This document shows positions 8,054 to 15,212 of a stretch of 21,875 nucleotides of DNA, one piece after another. Every line of letters starts with the position of its first letter. The first letter of the stretch is position 1. The notes below the pieces were generated by a model. It was not told the DNA's origin. It saw only the letters and a list, made by a program, of their open reading frames with translations, and searched no databases. The position numbers and the translations under genes were made by a program. The stretch is from Actinomycetota bacterium (GTDB taxonomy: Bacteria; Actinomycetota; Actinomycetes; Nanopelagicales; Nanopelagicaceae). The DNA is taken from positions 1 to 21,875 of the forward strand of contig WLCS01000002.1 of NCBI GenBank assembly GCA_009705185.1, written 5' to 3'.

Positions 8054-9699
8054 CCGATGGACCATTAATTGTCCAGAGCGATAAAACTCTCCTTCTCGAT
8101 GTCGACCATATTTTGTCGACTGAATGTCGACGTGCGATTGCTCCATTTGCAGAGTTAGAGCGTTCACCTGAACACATTCATACTTATCGTTTAACAAATC
8201 TTGGTTTATGGAATGCTCGTGCCGCAGGACATGATGCTGAGTTAGTTATAGACACACTTATTAAATACTCACGGTATGCGGTGCCACATTCACTGCTTGT
8301 CGATATTGCAGAGACCATGTCTCGTTATGGTCGTCTACGACTAGAAGCTGATCCAATTCACGGACTTATTCTTGTCACTACCGACACTGGTGTTTTAGAA
8401 GAAGTAATTCGTGCGAAGAAGATTGCACCTCTGCTTGGGGTCCGCATTGATAAAGAAACAATTGCTGTGCACCCAAGTCAGCGAGGTCAGATTAAGCAAT
8501 CACTCCTACGGCTTGGTTGGCCTGCGGAAGATTTCGCAGGATATGTCGATGGACAAGCGCATGAAATAGCTCTTAAAGAAGATGGATGGAAAATTCGTCA
8601 GTACCAAGAGCATGCTGCAGAAGGTTTTTGGCATGGCGGTTCCGGAGTAGTTGTTCTGCCATGCGGTGCTGGAAAAACAATTGTTGGTGCCGCTGCCATG
8701 GCACATGCAAAAGCAACAACTCTTATTTTGGTAACTAACACCATTGCTGCGCGTCAGTGGCGTGATGAATTACTTAAGCGCACAACGCTCAATGAAGATG
8801 AGATTGGTGAATATTCTGGATCTAAGAAGGAAATCCGCCCGGTAACAATTGCAACGTATCAAGTGATGACAAAGAAGAAGAACGGTGTGTACGCACACCT
8901 AGATCTTTTTGATACCCACGATTGGGGACTCATCATCTATGACGAAGTGCACCTATTGCCTGCACCAATTTTTCGCTTTACTGCAGATATTCAATCTCGT
9001 CGCAGACTTGGACTTACTGCAACACTTGTACGTGAAGATGGCATGGAAGGCGAAGTCTTCTCACTTATTGGCCCAAAGAGATTTGATGTGCCATGGAAAG
9101 AGATTGAAGCTCAGGGATACATCGCACCGGCTGAATGTATTGAGGTACGTGTCAATCTCACCGAAGCAGAACGTCTTGCTTACGCAACAGCTGAACCAGA
9201 AAATCGCTATCGCTATTGCGCAACAACGAGAACTAAGCGCACAGTCGTTGAGGAAATAGTTGCACATCATGCAAACGAGCAGATTCTTGTCATCGGTCAG
9301 TATCTAGATCAACTTGATGATTTATCTGAAACTCTTGGAGTGCCCGTAATCAAAGGAGACACTCCACAAAAAGAACGTGAGCGCCTCTTTGCTGCCTTTC
9401 GTACTGGTGAAATCACATGTTTAGTTGTTTCAAAAGTTGCTAACTTTTCTGTGGACCTTCCTGAAGCCACAATTGCGATTCAAGTGTCTGGTGCTTTTGG
9501 TTCACGTCAGGAAGAAGCTCAGCGATTAGGAAGAATTCTTAGACCTAAAGCAGATGGTCGCGGTGCAAAGTTTTACTCCGTTGTTTCGAGAGACACTATC
9601 GATCAAGATTTTGCACAAAATCGTCAACGGTTCTTAGCCGAGCAAGGCTATTCCTACAAAATTATTGATGCTGACGATGTTTTTCAAGGCAAGCTCTAA
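8050..9699 (+). CDS. XPB/Rad25-type DNA repair helicase
   Basis: Superfamily 2 3'-5' DNA helicase of the XPB/ERCC3 family. The 549-residue protein starts with the PF13625-like module (about 5-165), followed by the damage-recognition-like region and two RecA-like domains. Motifs seen: Q-like segment IRQYQEHAA (182-190), Walker A LPCGAGKT (203-210), DEVH box (298-301), motif III LTAT (322-325) followed by the XPB-specific RED triplet (328-330), and motif VI QEEAQRLGRILRPK (487-500). Mycobacterial XPB (Rv0861c) has shown 3'-5' helicase and ATPase activity; in bacteria its biological role is still loosely defined. The start overlaps the M20 stop by four bases, with AAGGA about ten bases upstream. 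The last 38 bases of the coding region overlap the 3' end of the minus-strand glutaredoxin gene. Confidence 0.92.
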   Translation: MTDGPLIVQSDKTLLLDVDHILSTECRRAIAPFAELERSPEHIHTYRLTNLGLWNARAAGHDAELVIDTLIKYSRYAVPHSLLVDIAETMSRYGRLRLEADPIHGLILVTTDTGVLEEVIRAKKIAPLLGVRIDKETIAVHPSQRGQIKQSLLRLGWPAEDFAGYVDGQAHEIALKEDGWKIRQYQEHAAEGFWHGGSGVVVLPCGAGKTIVGAAAMAHAKATTLILVTNTIAARQWRDELLKRTTLNEDEIGEYSGSKKEIRPVTIATYQVMTKKKNGVYAHLDLFDTHDWGLIIYDEVHLLPAPIFRFTADIQSRRRLGLTATLVREDGMEGEVFSLIGPKRFDVPWKEIEAQGYIAPAECIEVRVNLTEAERLAYATAEPENRYRYCATTRTKRTVVEEIVAHHANEQILVIGQYLDQLDDLSETLGVPVIKGDTPQKERERLFAAFRTGEITCLVVSKVANFSVDLPEATIAIQVSGAFGSRQEEAQRLGRILRPKADGRGAKFYSVVSRDTIDQDFAQNRQRFLAEQGYSYKIIDADDVFQGKL

Positions 9700-9913
9700 A
9701 TCTAGCTTCATCAACTTTATAAAAGTCATGGTGCTCTCCATCAATATGAATCACAGGCACTTCAGTTCCATATAACTTCTCTAACTCAGAATTACCATCA
9801 ATTAATATTTTTTCCAGATTGAAGATCAATTCTTTGCTGAGAATTTCAAGTGTATTTTCAGCAGTTTCACAAAGATGACAGCCTTGGCGAGAATAAACCG
9901 TGACTGTGGTCAT
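9662..9913 (-). CDS. Glutaredoxin family protein (DUF836-like)
   Basis: Small cytoplasmic thiol-redox protein of 83 residues with a thioredoxin-like fold. The active site is CHLC (C12, C15) directly after the first beta strand (TVTVYSRQG), and the cis-proline appears in TEVPVIHIDG. Glutaredoxin-like proteins of this size with CxLC are common in actinobacteria and may work with mycothiol or thioredoxin reductase; the partner cannot be read here. The 3' end runs 38 bases into the 3' end of the XPB gene on the other strand, so the C-terminal residues of both proteins are encoded by the same DNA. The start at 9913 is the first ATG; a weak -10-like GAGAAT lies six bases before it. Confidence 0.82.
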   Translation of the reverse strand: MTTVTVYSRQGCHLCETAENTLEILSKELIFNLEKILIDGNSELEKLYGTEVPVIHIDGEHHDFYKVDEARFRACLEKHRQHQ

Positions 9914-9933
9914 GACTGCATTCTCTCATCCTG

Positions 9934-9950
9934 ATAGCGTTGGGCGCTAT
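9934..9950. repeat. Inverted repeat ATAGCG-TTGGG-CGCTAT over the -10 and start codon
   Basis: Two perfect 6-base arms separated by five bases. The left arm includes most of the candidate -10 and the right arm ends in the first two bases of the metalloprotease ATG. It could be a small operator or chance; an RNA hairpin is unlikely if transcription starts within it. Confidence 0.4.
9935..9940 (+). promoter_or_regulatory. -10 hexamer (TAGCGT) for the secreted metalloprotease gene
   Basis: TAGCGT ends eight bases before the ATG at 9949 and no Shine-Dalgarno is present, so the transcript is leaderless or nearly so. It overlaps the in-frame TTG at 9940, which argues against that TTG as the start. 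The element forms the left arm of an inverted repeat (ATAGCG, five bases, CGCTAT; 9934-9950). Confidence 0.5.
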
Positions 9951-12324
9951 GAGAGGCTTAACACGTAGGGCAGGAATCGCTCTCACAGCGTTTACTCTCC
10001 TTATCTCTCTTGCTTCACCAATTCAATCTCAAGCACTTTCAACATTTAGAGTTGCCCCGTCTACTGTCTGGGGTCACGTTTACGCAGGCCCTGCAACTGC
10101 AGTTACGCAAAGTAGAAATCCAAAAGTTGCCTACCTTGAACAAAAATCAAAATTTGTTGTTAACTATAAAAATTTCCCAGAATGGGCGAAGAAAGATTTC
10201 CAAGCAGCAGTAGATGTATGGGGTGCAAACTTTTCTTCAAAAGTTTCTATAACAATCGATGCAACATGGAGCCGCGCCTCTTCAAGCGGAATTCTTGGTA
10301 GCGCACGTCCCGGAAGTTACTACGCAGGTTTTGACGGTGCGCCAGATGCCAGCCTTTGGTATCCATCTGCGCTAGCAAATGCTTTAGCTGGAAAAGATTT
10401 AGATCCCAGCAATCCTGAAATGGTTATCCAAGTTAATTCATCCGCAAGTTGGAACACCAGAAATGATGGAGCTCCACGATTAACTGAATACGACCTTGAA
10501 TCAGTGTTCTTGCACGAGATGGGTCACGGATTAGGTTTTCTCTCCACTGACTCATATGACAATTTCTTTGGATACGGAAGTATCGAACAACCAACACCTT
10601 TTGATGCATACGCCCAACTTCCAGATGGACGCAGACTGTCAGATTTACCCACACCATCGATTGAGCTTGGCAAAGCACTGACTTCAACTTTGGTGTGGTC
10701 TGGTGCGTTAGGAATTGCGGCAAACGGTGGAGTCAAACCTCTCCTATATACGCCAGCGAAATATGAAGAGGGTTCTTCTGTAAGCCACCTTGATGAAGCA
10801 ACATATTCAAAATCAGATCTCAATCGAATCATGACACCTAATCTTGATGCAGGTGAAATTTTTAGAGAGCCTGGCCCACTCTTGCTTGCGATGATGGAAG
10901 ATATGCGACGCAAACCTCCCCTTGGATTGGCTGTCGGAATTCCACAAGGTGTTCGCAATGCTTCTGCTCTCATCTCTGATTCAGCAGCAATTGTCACCTT
11001 CGATCCCCCAGCAAATGCCCGTACATCTCAGGTCAGTCTCTACACCGTGCGAAATCTCAAAACTGATGAAGTTATAAGCTCCTCAACTTCACCCATCACA
11101 TTTACAGGGTTAAAAAATGGCACCAGTTATAGCTTTAGCGTCGTTGCATCAAATTCAAATGGTTCTTCAGAAGCAGTGATTACAACTCCTATTACCCCCC
11201 AAAAGTCATGGCAACGTTTTGTCATTGATGACGAAGCAGATGCAAAGAACCTCACCACAGTTATTTTTAATAAGAAGCCAACAGTTCTGTATTCAGATTC
11301 CACAAGTGGTCGCTTAAAGATTGCAACGTGGGAAGGTAAGAAGTGGAAAAAGCTCACGGTCGACGGAGCTGGTGGAACCTCTCCGCGAACAAAGACGCCT
11401 ATTTCGAAACCTATCTCGACATGCGTGAATGGATCTGGAACTACTCAAACCTTGCACATTTTCTACTCTGAAAATGTAGAGAAAGATTTGCACTATGCGA
11501 CCTATGATGGAAAGAAATTTACTTACGAAATTGTGGATGGAAACGGTACGTCGGTAAATGACTACAGGGAATCTTTACGCTTTAGAACAGCGAGCGATGT
11601 AAGTGTCTCTAGCGCTTGTGTTGCCACAGCTGCTGGAGTTCAAGTCTTCTATCGTGATGAAAGTCAGGGAATTCTCCTAGGCGCATCTCGACTTAAGAAC
11701 GCCACAAAGTGGACTTACGAACTCGTTGATGGTGACAAGAAAACTGAAGGTAGAACCACAGGAGATGTTGGTTTTCACCTGCGCGCAACATTCAATGGTC
11801 GAAAAACTTATGTCATTTATGATTCAGTCCTGTCTATAAACCAGAGAAAGCAACCTACATCTGGCGAAGTTCGCGTTGCTTCACGAGATACTTTCTCTAA
11901 TACTCCATGGACATATTTCAATCTTGATACTTCTGGGCCTGTAGCGCCCATGACAGGATACGACGTTTCAATTGCAAAGAACGTTAATGGAGTCTTTGCA
12001 ACCTGGTTAATAGCAGCACCTGCAACTATGCCAAACCCTTCAAAGATTCGTTGGAGTTATATTCAAAACCCACCAACTCAGAATGCGGCAACCACTGACA
12101 ATTACGGAGCTCCGACCGCATTTCTTAATACTGATGGAACCGCAACTGCATTTAATTGCGCACACAGATTATGTGTCCTTGACCATTCCAGAAAGTCACC
12201 AACAATTTCGTTAGTCACAGCAGAAGAAAATCTAAACGGAATAGCTTCGGGTTGGATTCTTGTAGATCGCGTGAGATACCTGGTTGCCGGATATAACGGA
12301 CAACTAAGTATGTTCCGGCCATAA
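9949..12324 (+). CDS. Secreted zinc metalloprotease with fibronectin III-like domain and propeller-like repeats
   Basis: Predicted exported protein of 791 residues. A Sec signal peptide is clear: MRGLTRRAG, a hydrophobic core, and a cleavage site near IQSQA-LS (about 29). Residues about 65-320 form a zincin domain with HEMGH (H189, E190, H193) in LHEMGHGLGF, and a downstream RIMTP (M295) that could be a metzincin-like Met-turn. The usual third histidine of HExxHxxGxxH is replaced by serine (S199), so the third zinc ligand is unclear. Residues about 335-416 look like a fibronectin type III domain. From about 440 to 705 there are four to five repeats of the form (V/I)-x-Y-x-D ... G-x-(L/V)-x-x-A ... 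W-x-x-x-x-VDG, about 60 residues apart, suggesting a beta-propeller. No LPXTG or membrane anchor is seen. Substrate unknown. Confidence 0.75.
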   Translation: MRGLTRRAGIALTAFTLLISLASPIQSQALSTFRVAPSTVWGHVYAGPATAVTQSRNPKVAYLEQKSKFVVNYKNFPEWAKKDFQAAVDVWGANFSSKVSITIDATWSRASSSGILGSARPGSYYAGFDGAPDASLWYPSALANALAGKDLDPSNPEMVIQVNSSASWNTRNDGAPRLTEYDLESVFLHEMGHGLGFLSTDSYDNFFGYGSIEQPTPFDAYAQLPDGRRLSDLPTPSIELGKALTSTLVWSGALGIAANGGVKPLLYTPAKYEEGSSVSHLDEATYSKSDLNRIMTPNLDAGEIFREPGPLLLAMMEDMRRKPPLGLAVGIPQGVRNASALISDSAAIVTFDPPANARTSQVSLYTVRNLKTDEVISSSTSPITFTGLKNGTSYSFSVVASNSNGSSEAVITTPITPQKSWQRFVIDDEADAKNLTTVIFNKKPTVLYSDSTSGRLKIATWEGKKWKKLTVDGAGGTSPRTKTPISKPISTCVNGSGTTQTLHIFYSENVEKDLHYATYDGKKFTYEIVDGNGTSVNDYRESLRFRTASDVSVSSACVATAAGVQVFYRDESQGILLGASRLKNATKWTYELVDGDKKTEGRTTGDVGFHLRATFNGRKTYVIYDSVLSINQRKQPTSGEVRVASRDTFSNTPWTYFNLDTSGPVAPMTGYDVSIAKNVNGVFATWLIAAPATMPNPSKIRWSYIQNPPTQNAATTDNYGAPTAFLNTDGTATAFNCAHRLCVLDHSRKSPTISLVTAEENLNGIASGWILVDRVRYLVAGYNGQLSMFRP

Positions 12325-12328
12325 CGAA

Positions 12329-13531
12329 TTACTTGGGAACTTTAAAGACTGCGACAGATTGATCTGCAGCTTTAGCAAGCCCGACTACTCCTAACTCTTT
12401 CGAATAAGAAAGAGCAACAGGAGCGGATAACTCAGAACTTCCAGATGCACCGGTGATAATTCCTTTGGAATCAAAACTGACTACTAGCAGTTGGTTCTTT
12501 GTTGGTTTCCAGCCGACGAGTGACTTCACTGCTGAAGTAGAACTCAGCGCTGCAATAGAATTCTTTCCAGAGCTCAGTCCCACTGACTCGCCAGAAGATT
12601 GAATTCGGATAGTCCAAGTTGGAGCGAATGATGAATTGAATTTCGTGATCGCGCTCTCTGTGATTTTTCCAGACTTAACATATCCAGTAAGCAATAAGTT
12701 TGAATCAGCACTTAACCATGAGCGGTCACCTTTTGCTATTGAGCTTCTGACTACAGCGGTTACAGATCCAGATTTAGAAACCTTCATAAGAATTCCATCT
12801 CGCTTACCAACGAGAGTTTTACCGCCCAATTTTTCTGTACTCGAACCAAAAAGACTGGACGAAGAATCAGAATTCCTCACTACTGTATTGATCGTTGTCT
12901 TAGCAGTTCCTACGAAGTACATCTTGCTCAACGTTCCAGATTGGTTTGCAGTGATAAGAAAGGGTTTATCTGTAAATTGACCAACGACTGAAACACCTGT
13001 GGCATTCACTGCGATTGCATTTATCAGCCCTGGCTCTGTGAGTTCTTTCGAATATGTTGAAATCACATCTCCGATTGATGAGAGTTTCCAAACTGTCAGG
13101 ACTCGTAAATCTTGACGAATATTTGGATATAGCTCGGGTACCACCCCATCGGGGTTATCTGCAACGACTGCGGCAGTAGCGCTCTCAACTGCGTTTTGAG
13201 GTGCAGAAAAACCTGCCAGCCAAATGTTGCCTTCGGTATCTGTTGTTGCTGCCGAAGCCATTTGATCTTGTTGTGATTCAATTTTTTTCTGCCACGTTGG
13301 TAAACCTGTTGAATCAAGTGCCGTTAGTGAAATTCGCGCAGTAGGTGATTCGGTATTTGAAATCAGAATTATTGAAGGCCCGCTGGCAATGAGCATCTCG
13401 GCATCGGTTGTGGCGACCAACTTCTCAATCTTTTTTACAGAGATACTTTTCTGTGCTGCACTTGCAGATGCAGCAAAACTCAAGCTTGCAATAACTAAGG
13501 CTGCAATCGGTAAAGCCAACTTCTTTTTCAT
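12329..13531 (-). CDS. Secreted protein of unknown function, beta-propeller-like
   Basis: I do not recognise a named family. The 400-residue product has a strong Sec signal peptide (MKKK, hydrophobic core, small-residue region ending near SASAA, about residues 1-26). The mature part is rich in Ser, Thr, Ala and Val and alternates short strand-like stretches with G/S turns. The segment EGNIWLAGF (100-108) resembles the SBBP or outer-membrane propeller repeat, and further weak copies such as TGVSVVGQF and NLLLTGYVK recur, so a beta-propeller is the likeliest fold. No catalytic motif, lipobox or anchor is visible. The ATG overlaps the proC stop by one base (TAATG), so it is expressed downstream of proC. 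Its 3' end faces the secreted metalloprotease with a four-base gap. Confidence 0.7.
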   Translation of the reverse strand: MKKKLALPIAALVIASLSFAASASAAQKSISVKKIEKLVATTDAEMLIASGPSIILISNTESPTARISLTALDSTGLPTWQKKIESQQDQMASAATTDTEGNIWLAGFSAPQNAVESATAAVVADNPDGVVPELYPNIRQDLRVLTVWKLSSIGDVISTYSKELTEPGLINAIAVNATGVSVVGQFTDKPFLITANQSGTLSKMYFVGTAKTTINTVVRNSDSSSSLFGSSTEKLGGKTLVGKRDGILMKVSKSGSVTAVVRSSIAKGDRSWLSADSNLLLTGYVKSGKITESAITKFNSSFAPTWTIRIQSSGESVGLSSGKNSIAALSSTSAVKSLVGWKPTKNQLLVVSFDSKGIITGASGSSELSAPVALSYSKELGVVGLAKAADQSVAVFKVPK

Positions 13532-14346
13532 TATTGAGCTAGCTCTTCCGAACGTCGCGCAGAAGCAGCCATTGCTTGAGCAACAATTTCCGAAATTCCA
13601 GCTGCTTCAAATACTGCGAGCGCTTCTGCTGTTGCTCCCTTTAAACTCGTAACTTTTTCGCGCAAGCGAGTTGGGGTTTCTCCAGATTCATCAAGCAGGG
13701 CTGCTGCACCAACAATTGTTTGAATCGTGAGCGTTGTTGCATCCTCACGAGAGATTCCCATGGCAACAGAACCATCAATCATCGCCTCTACAAATCTAAA
13801 GAAGTACGCCGGGCCAGAGCCACTTGTTCCTGTAAGTGCATTCTGAAGTTCTTCAGGAATTTCAATCGACTTACCTGTTGCAGCAAGAAGTTGATCAATA
13901 AATTTTTTTTGAACTTCGGTGACTTCGCTTGAGAGCGAATATCCAGCCATTCCTTTTCCAACAAGTGTTGGTGTATTTGGCATAACGCGTGCAATTGAAG
14001 AATGACCTGCGAGGCCATCTGAAATCCCGGATATTGTCTTACCGGCCAGAAGTGATAAGACCAATGTCTCTTTGCGCAGATGGGACTGAATCTGTGGCAT
14101 CAGATCTGCAAGTCCTTGGGGTTTGATTCCAAGAATGATTACATCTGAACTCGAAACGGCATCCGCTAGCTCTTTTACAATCACGCCATATTTAGATGAG
14201 AGCTCAACTCCATGTTCTGCACGTCGAACAACGATGGAAATAGCATCTGCAGATAATCCTGAACGAATCAGGGCTGCAATAAATGCTTCCCCCATTGTTC
14301 CGGCACCGATAATTCCAACGCGATTGATGCCCTCGTAATTAGCCAT
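13531..14346 (-). CDS. proC: Pyrroline-5-carboxylate reductase
   Basis: Catalyses the last step of proline synthesis, NAD(P)H-dependent reduction of 1-pyrroline-5-carboxylate, in the cytoplasm. The 271-residue product has an N-terminal Rossmann fold with GIIGAGTMGEA (glycine motif at 14-19), the MPNTP motif (122-126), TGTSGSGPAYFF (172-183) in the substrate/cofactor region, and a C-terminal helical dimerisation domain with the P5CR signature region around VTSLKGATAEAL (232-243). Length matches the family. A TACTCT hexamer six bases before the ATG indicates a leaderless promoter, only 30 bases from the divergent gene at 14377. The stop overlaps the start of the secreted-protein gene by one base, so the two form an operon. 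Confidence 0.93.
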   Translation of the reverse strand: MANYEGINRVGIIGAGTMGEAFIAALIRSGLSADAISIVVRRAEHGVELSSKYGVIVKELADAVSSSDVIILGIKPQGLADLMPQIQSHLRKETLVLSLLAGKTISGISDGLAGHSSIARVMPNTPTLVGKGMAGYSLSSEVTEVQKKFIDQLLAATGKSIEIPEELQNALTGTSGSGPAYFFRFVEAMIDGSVAMGISREDATTLTIQTIVGAAALLDESGETPTRLREKVTSLKGATAEALAVFEAAGISEIVAQAMAASARRSEELAQ

Positions 14347-14352
14347 GGCGAA

Positions 14353-14358
14353 AGAGTA
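14353..14358 (-). promoter_or_regulatory. -10 hexamer (TACTCT) of the proC leaderless promoter
   Basis: TACTCT on the minus strand is followed by six bases (TTCGCC) and the proC ATG. Only four bases (CGCG) separate it from the plus-strand -10 candidate, so both promoters share a 30-base intergenic region and their -35 regions must fall near or inside the opposite genes. Confidence 0.6.
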
Positions 14359-14362
14359 CGCG

Positions 14363-14368
14363 TAGGCT
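14363..14368 (+). promoter_or_regulatory. -10 hexamer (TAGGCT) for the cysteine-rich protein gene
   Basis: TAGGCT ends eight bases before the ATG at 14377, with no Shine-Dalgarno between them. This predicts a leaderless or nearly leaderless mRNA divergent from proC. Confidence 0.5.
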
Positions 14369-14376
14369 CTGCGACT

Positions 14377-15186
14377 ATGTCAGAGATAAAGCCAGGTTTT
14401 GCACGCGACTGGGTCGAATTCACAGACCCCAATGATGAAGAAGAAATTTTCAAGTGTGACCTCACCTGGCTCACATCTTTCTGGACCTGTATCTACGGCG
14501 ATGGCTGCAAAGGCGTATTTAAAGACCGCCCAAATGATGGCTGCTGCACAGAAGGTGCGATGTACTCAGATGAAGATGATGAAGAGCGCGTACGTAAAGC
14601 CGCTGAATTCTTAACTCCAGATATGTGGCAGTTCTACGAAGAAGCGCGCCCTAAGAAACCAGGTGGAAATCTTCGCATTACAGATTTAGATGAAGATAAA
14701 GAGAGAAAAACTCGTACAGTAAATGATGCATGCATATTCCTTAACCGCAAAGGTTATGAAGCTCCGGGTTTCACTGGATCATTTGGTTGCGTGCTGCACC
14801 ATCTTGCACAAAAGCGAGAGATTCACTTCGTAGATACAAAACCAGATGTGTGCTGGCAACTTCCTTTGCGCCGTAGTTATGAAACACGTGAAGTCGGCGA
14901 ACGCGAATATTCAGTGACTGTCATCGGCGAATACGAAAGACTCGGTTGGGGCGATGGCGGAGATGATTTCGATTGGTATTGCACAAGCAATACTGATGCG
15001 CACGTCGGCAGCGAACCGGTTTACATTTCAAATAAGGCTGAACTTCAACAGCTCATGGGTAAAGATGCATATGCAATCTTGGCTGAGCATTGCGATCGCC
15101 GTATTCAGGGGATTAAAGACGCTCAAGCACGTTCATTGCCACTCTTCGTCATTCAACACCCAGCAACCATCGCAGCCAACAAGTAG
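14377..15186 (+). CDS. Conserved cysteine-rich protein, possible metal-binding (YkgJ/DUF3109-like)
   Basis: Function not known. The 269-residue protein has no signal peptide or membrane segment and carries ten cysteines (27, 38, 44, 56, 57, 119, 138, 159, 202, 239). Five are clustered near the N-terminus in the pattern C-x10-C-x5-C-x11-CC, followed by acidic SDEDDEE. The CC-x-x-GA wording recalls the zinc/iron-chelating YkgJ and DUF3109 groups, so metal or iron-sulphur binding is plausible but inferred. There are also many tryptophans and aromatic residues (for example LTWLTSFWTC and DDFDWYC). I recall similar proteins in other actinobacteria, so it is probably a conserved family rather than an orphan. 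It is transcribed divergently from proC with a leaderless-type promoter. radA follows after 26 bases with its own promoter. Confidence 0.72.
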   Translation: MSEIKPGFARDWVEFTDPNDEEEIFKCDLTWLTSFWTCIYGDGCKGVFKDRPNDGCCTEGAMYSDEDDEERVRKAAEFLTPDMWQFYEEARPKKPGGNLRITDLDEDKERKTRTVNDACIFLNRKGYEAPGFTGSFGCVLHHLAQKREIHFVDTKPDVCWQLPLRRSYETREVGEREYSVTVIGEYERLGWGDGGDDFDWYCTSNTDAHVGSEPVYISNKAELQQLMGKDAYAILAEHCDRRIQGIKDAQARSLPLFVIQHPATIAANK

Positions 15187-15200
15187 TCAGTTCTCTGCTC

Positions 15201-15206
15201 TAACCT
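15201..15206 (+). promoter_or_regulatory. -10 hexamer (TAACCT) of the radA leaderless promoter
   Basis: TAACCT is followed by exactly six bases (ACTTCC) and the radA ATG, with no Shine-Dalgarno. It lies 15 bases after the stop of the preceding gene, so radA-mutY can be transcribed independently. Confidence 0.6.
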
Positions 15207-15212
15207 ACTTCC

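Noticed and set aside
9940..9948. TTG at 9940 as the start of the metalloprotease gene
   Set aside because: It would overlap the -10 hexamer, and the signal peptide begins naturally at MRGLTRRAG from the ATG at 9949.
10524..10997. 157-residue open frame antisense to the metalloprotease gene
   Set aside because: No recognisable domain or start signal. It is complementary to the zincin domain that contains HEMGH and the Met-turn-like motif, so it is a shadow frame.
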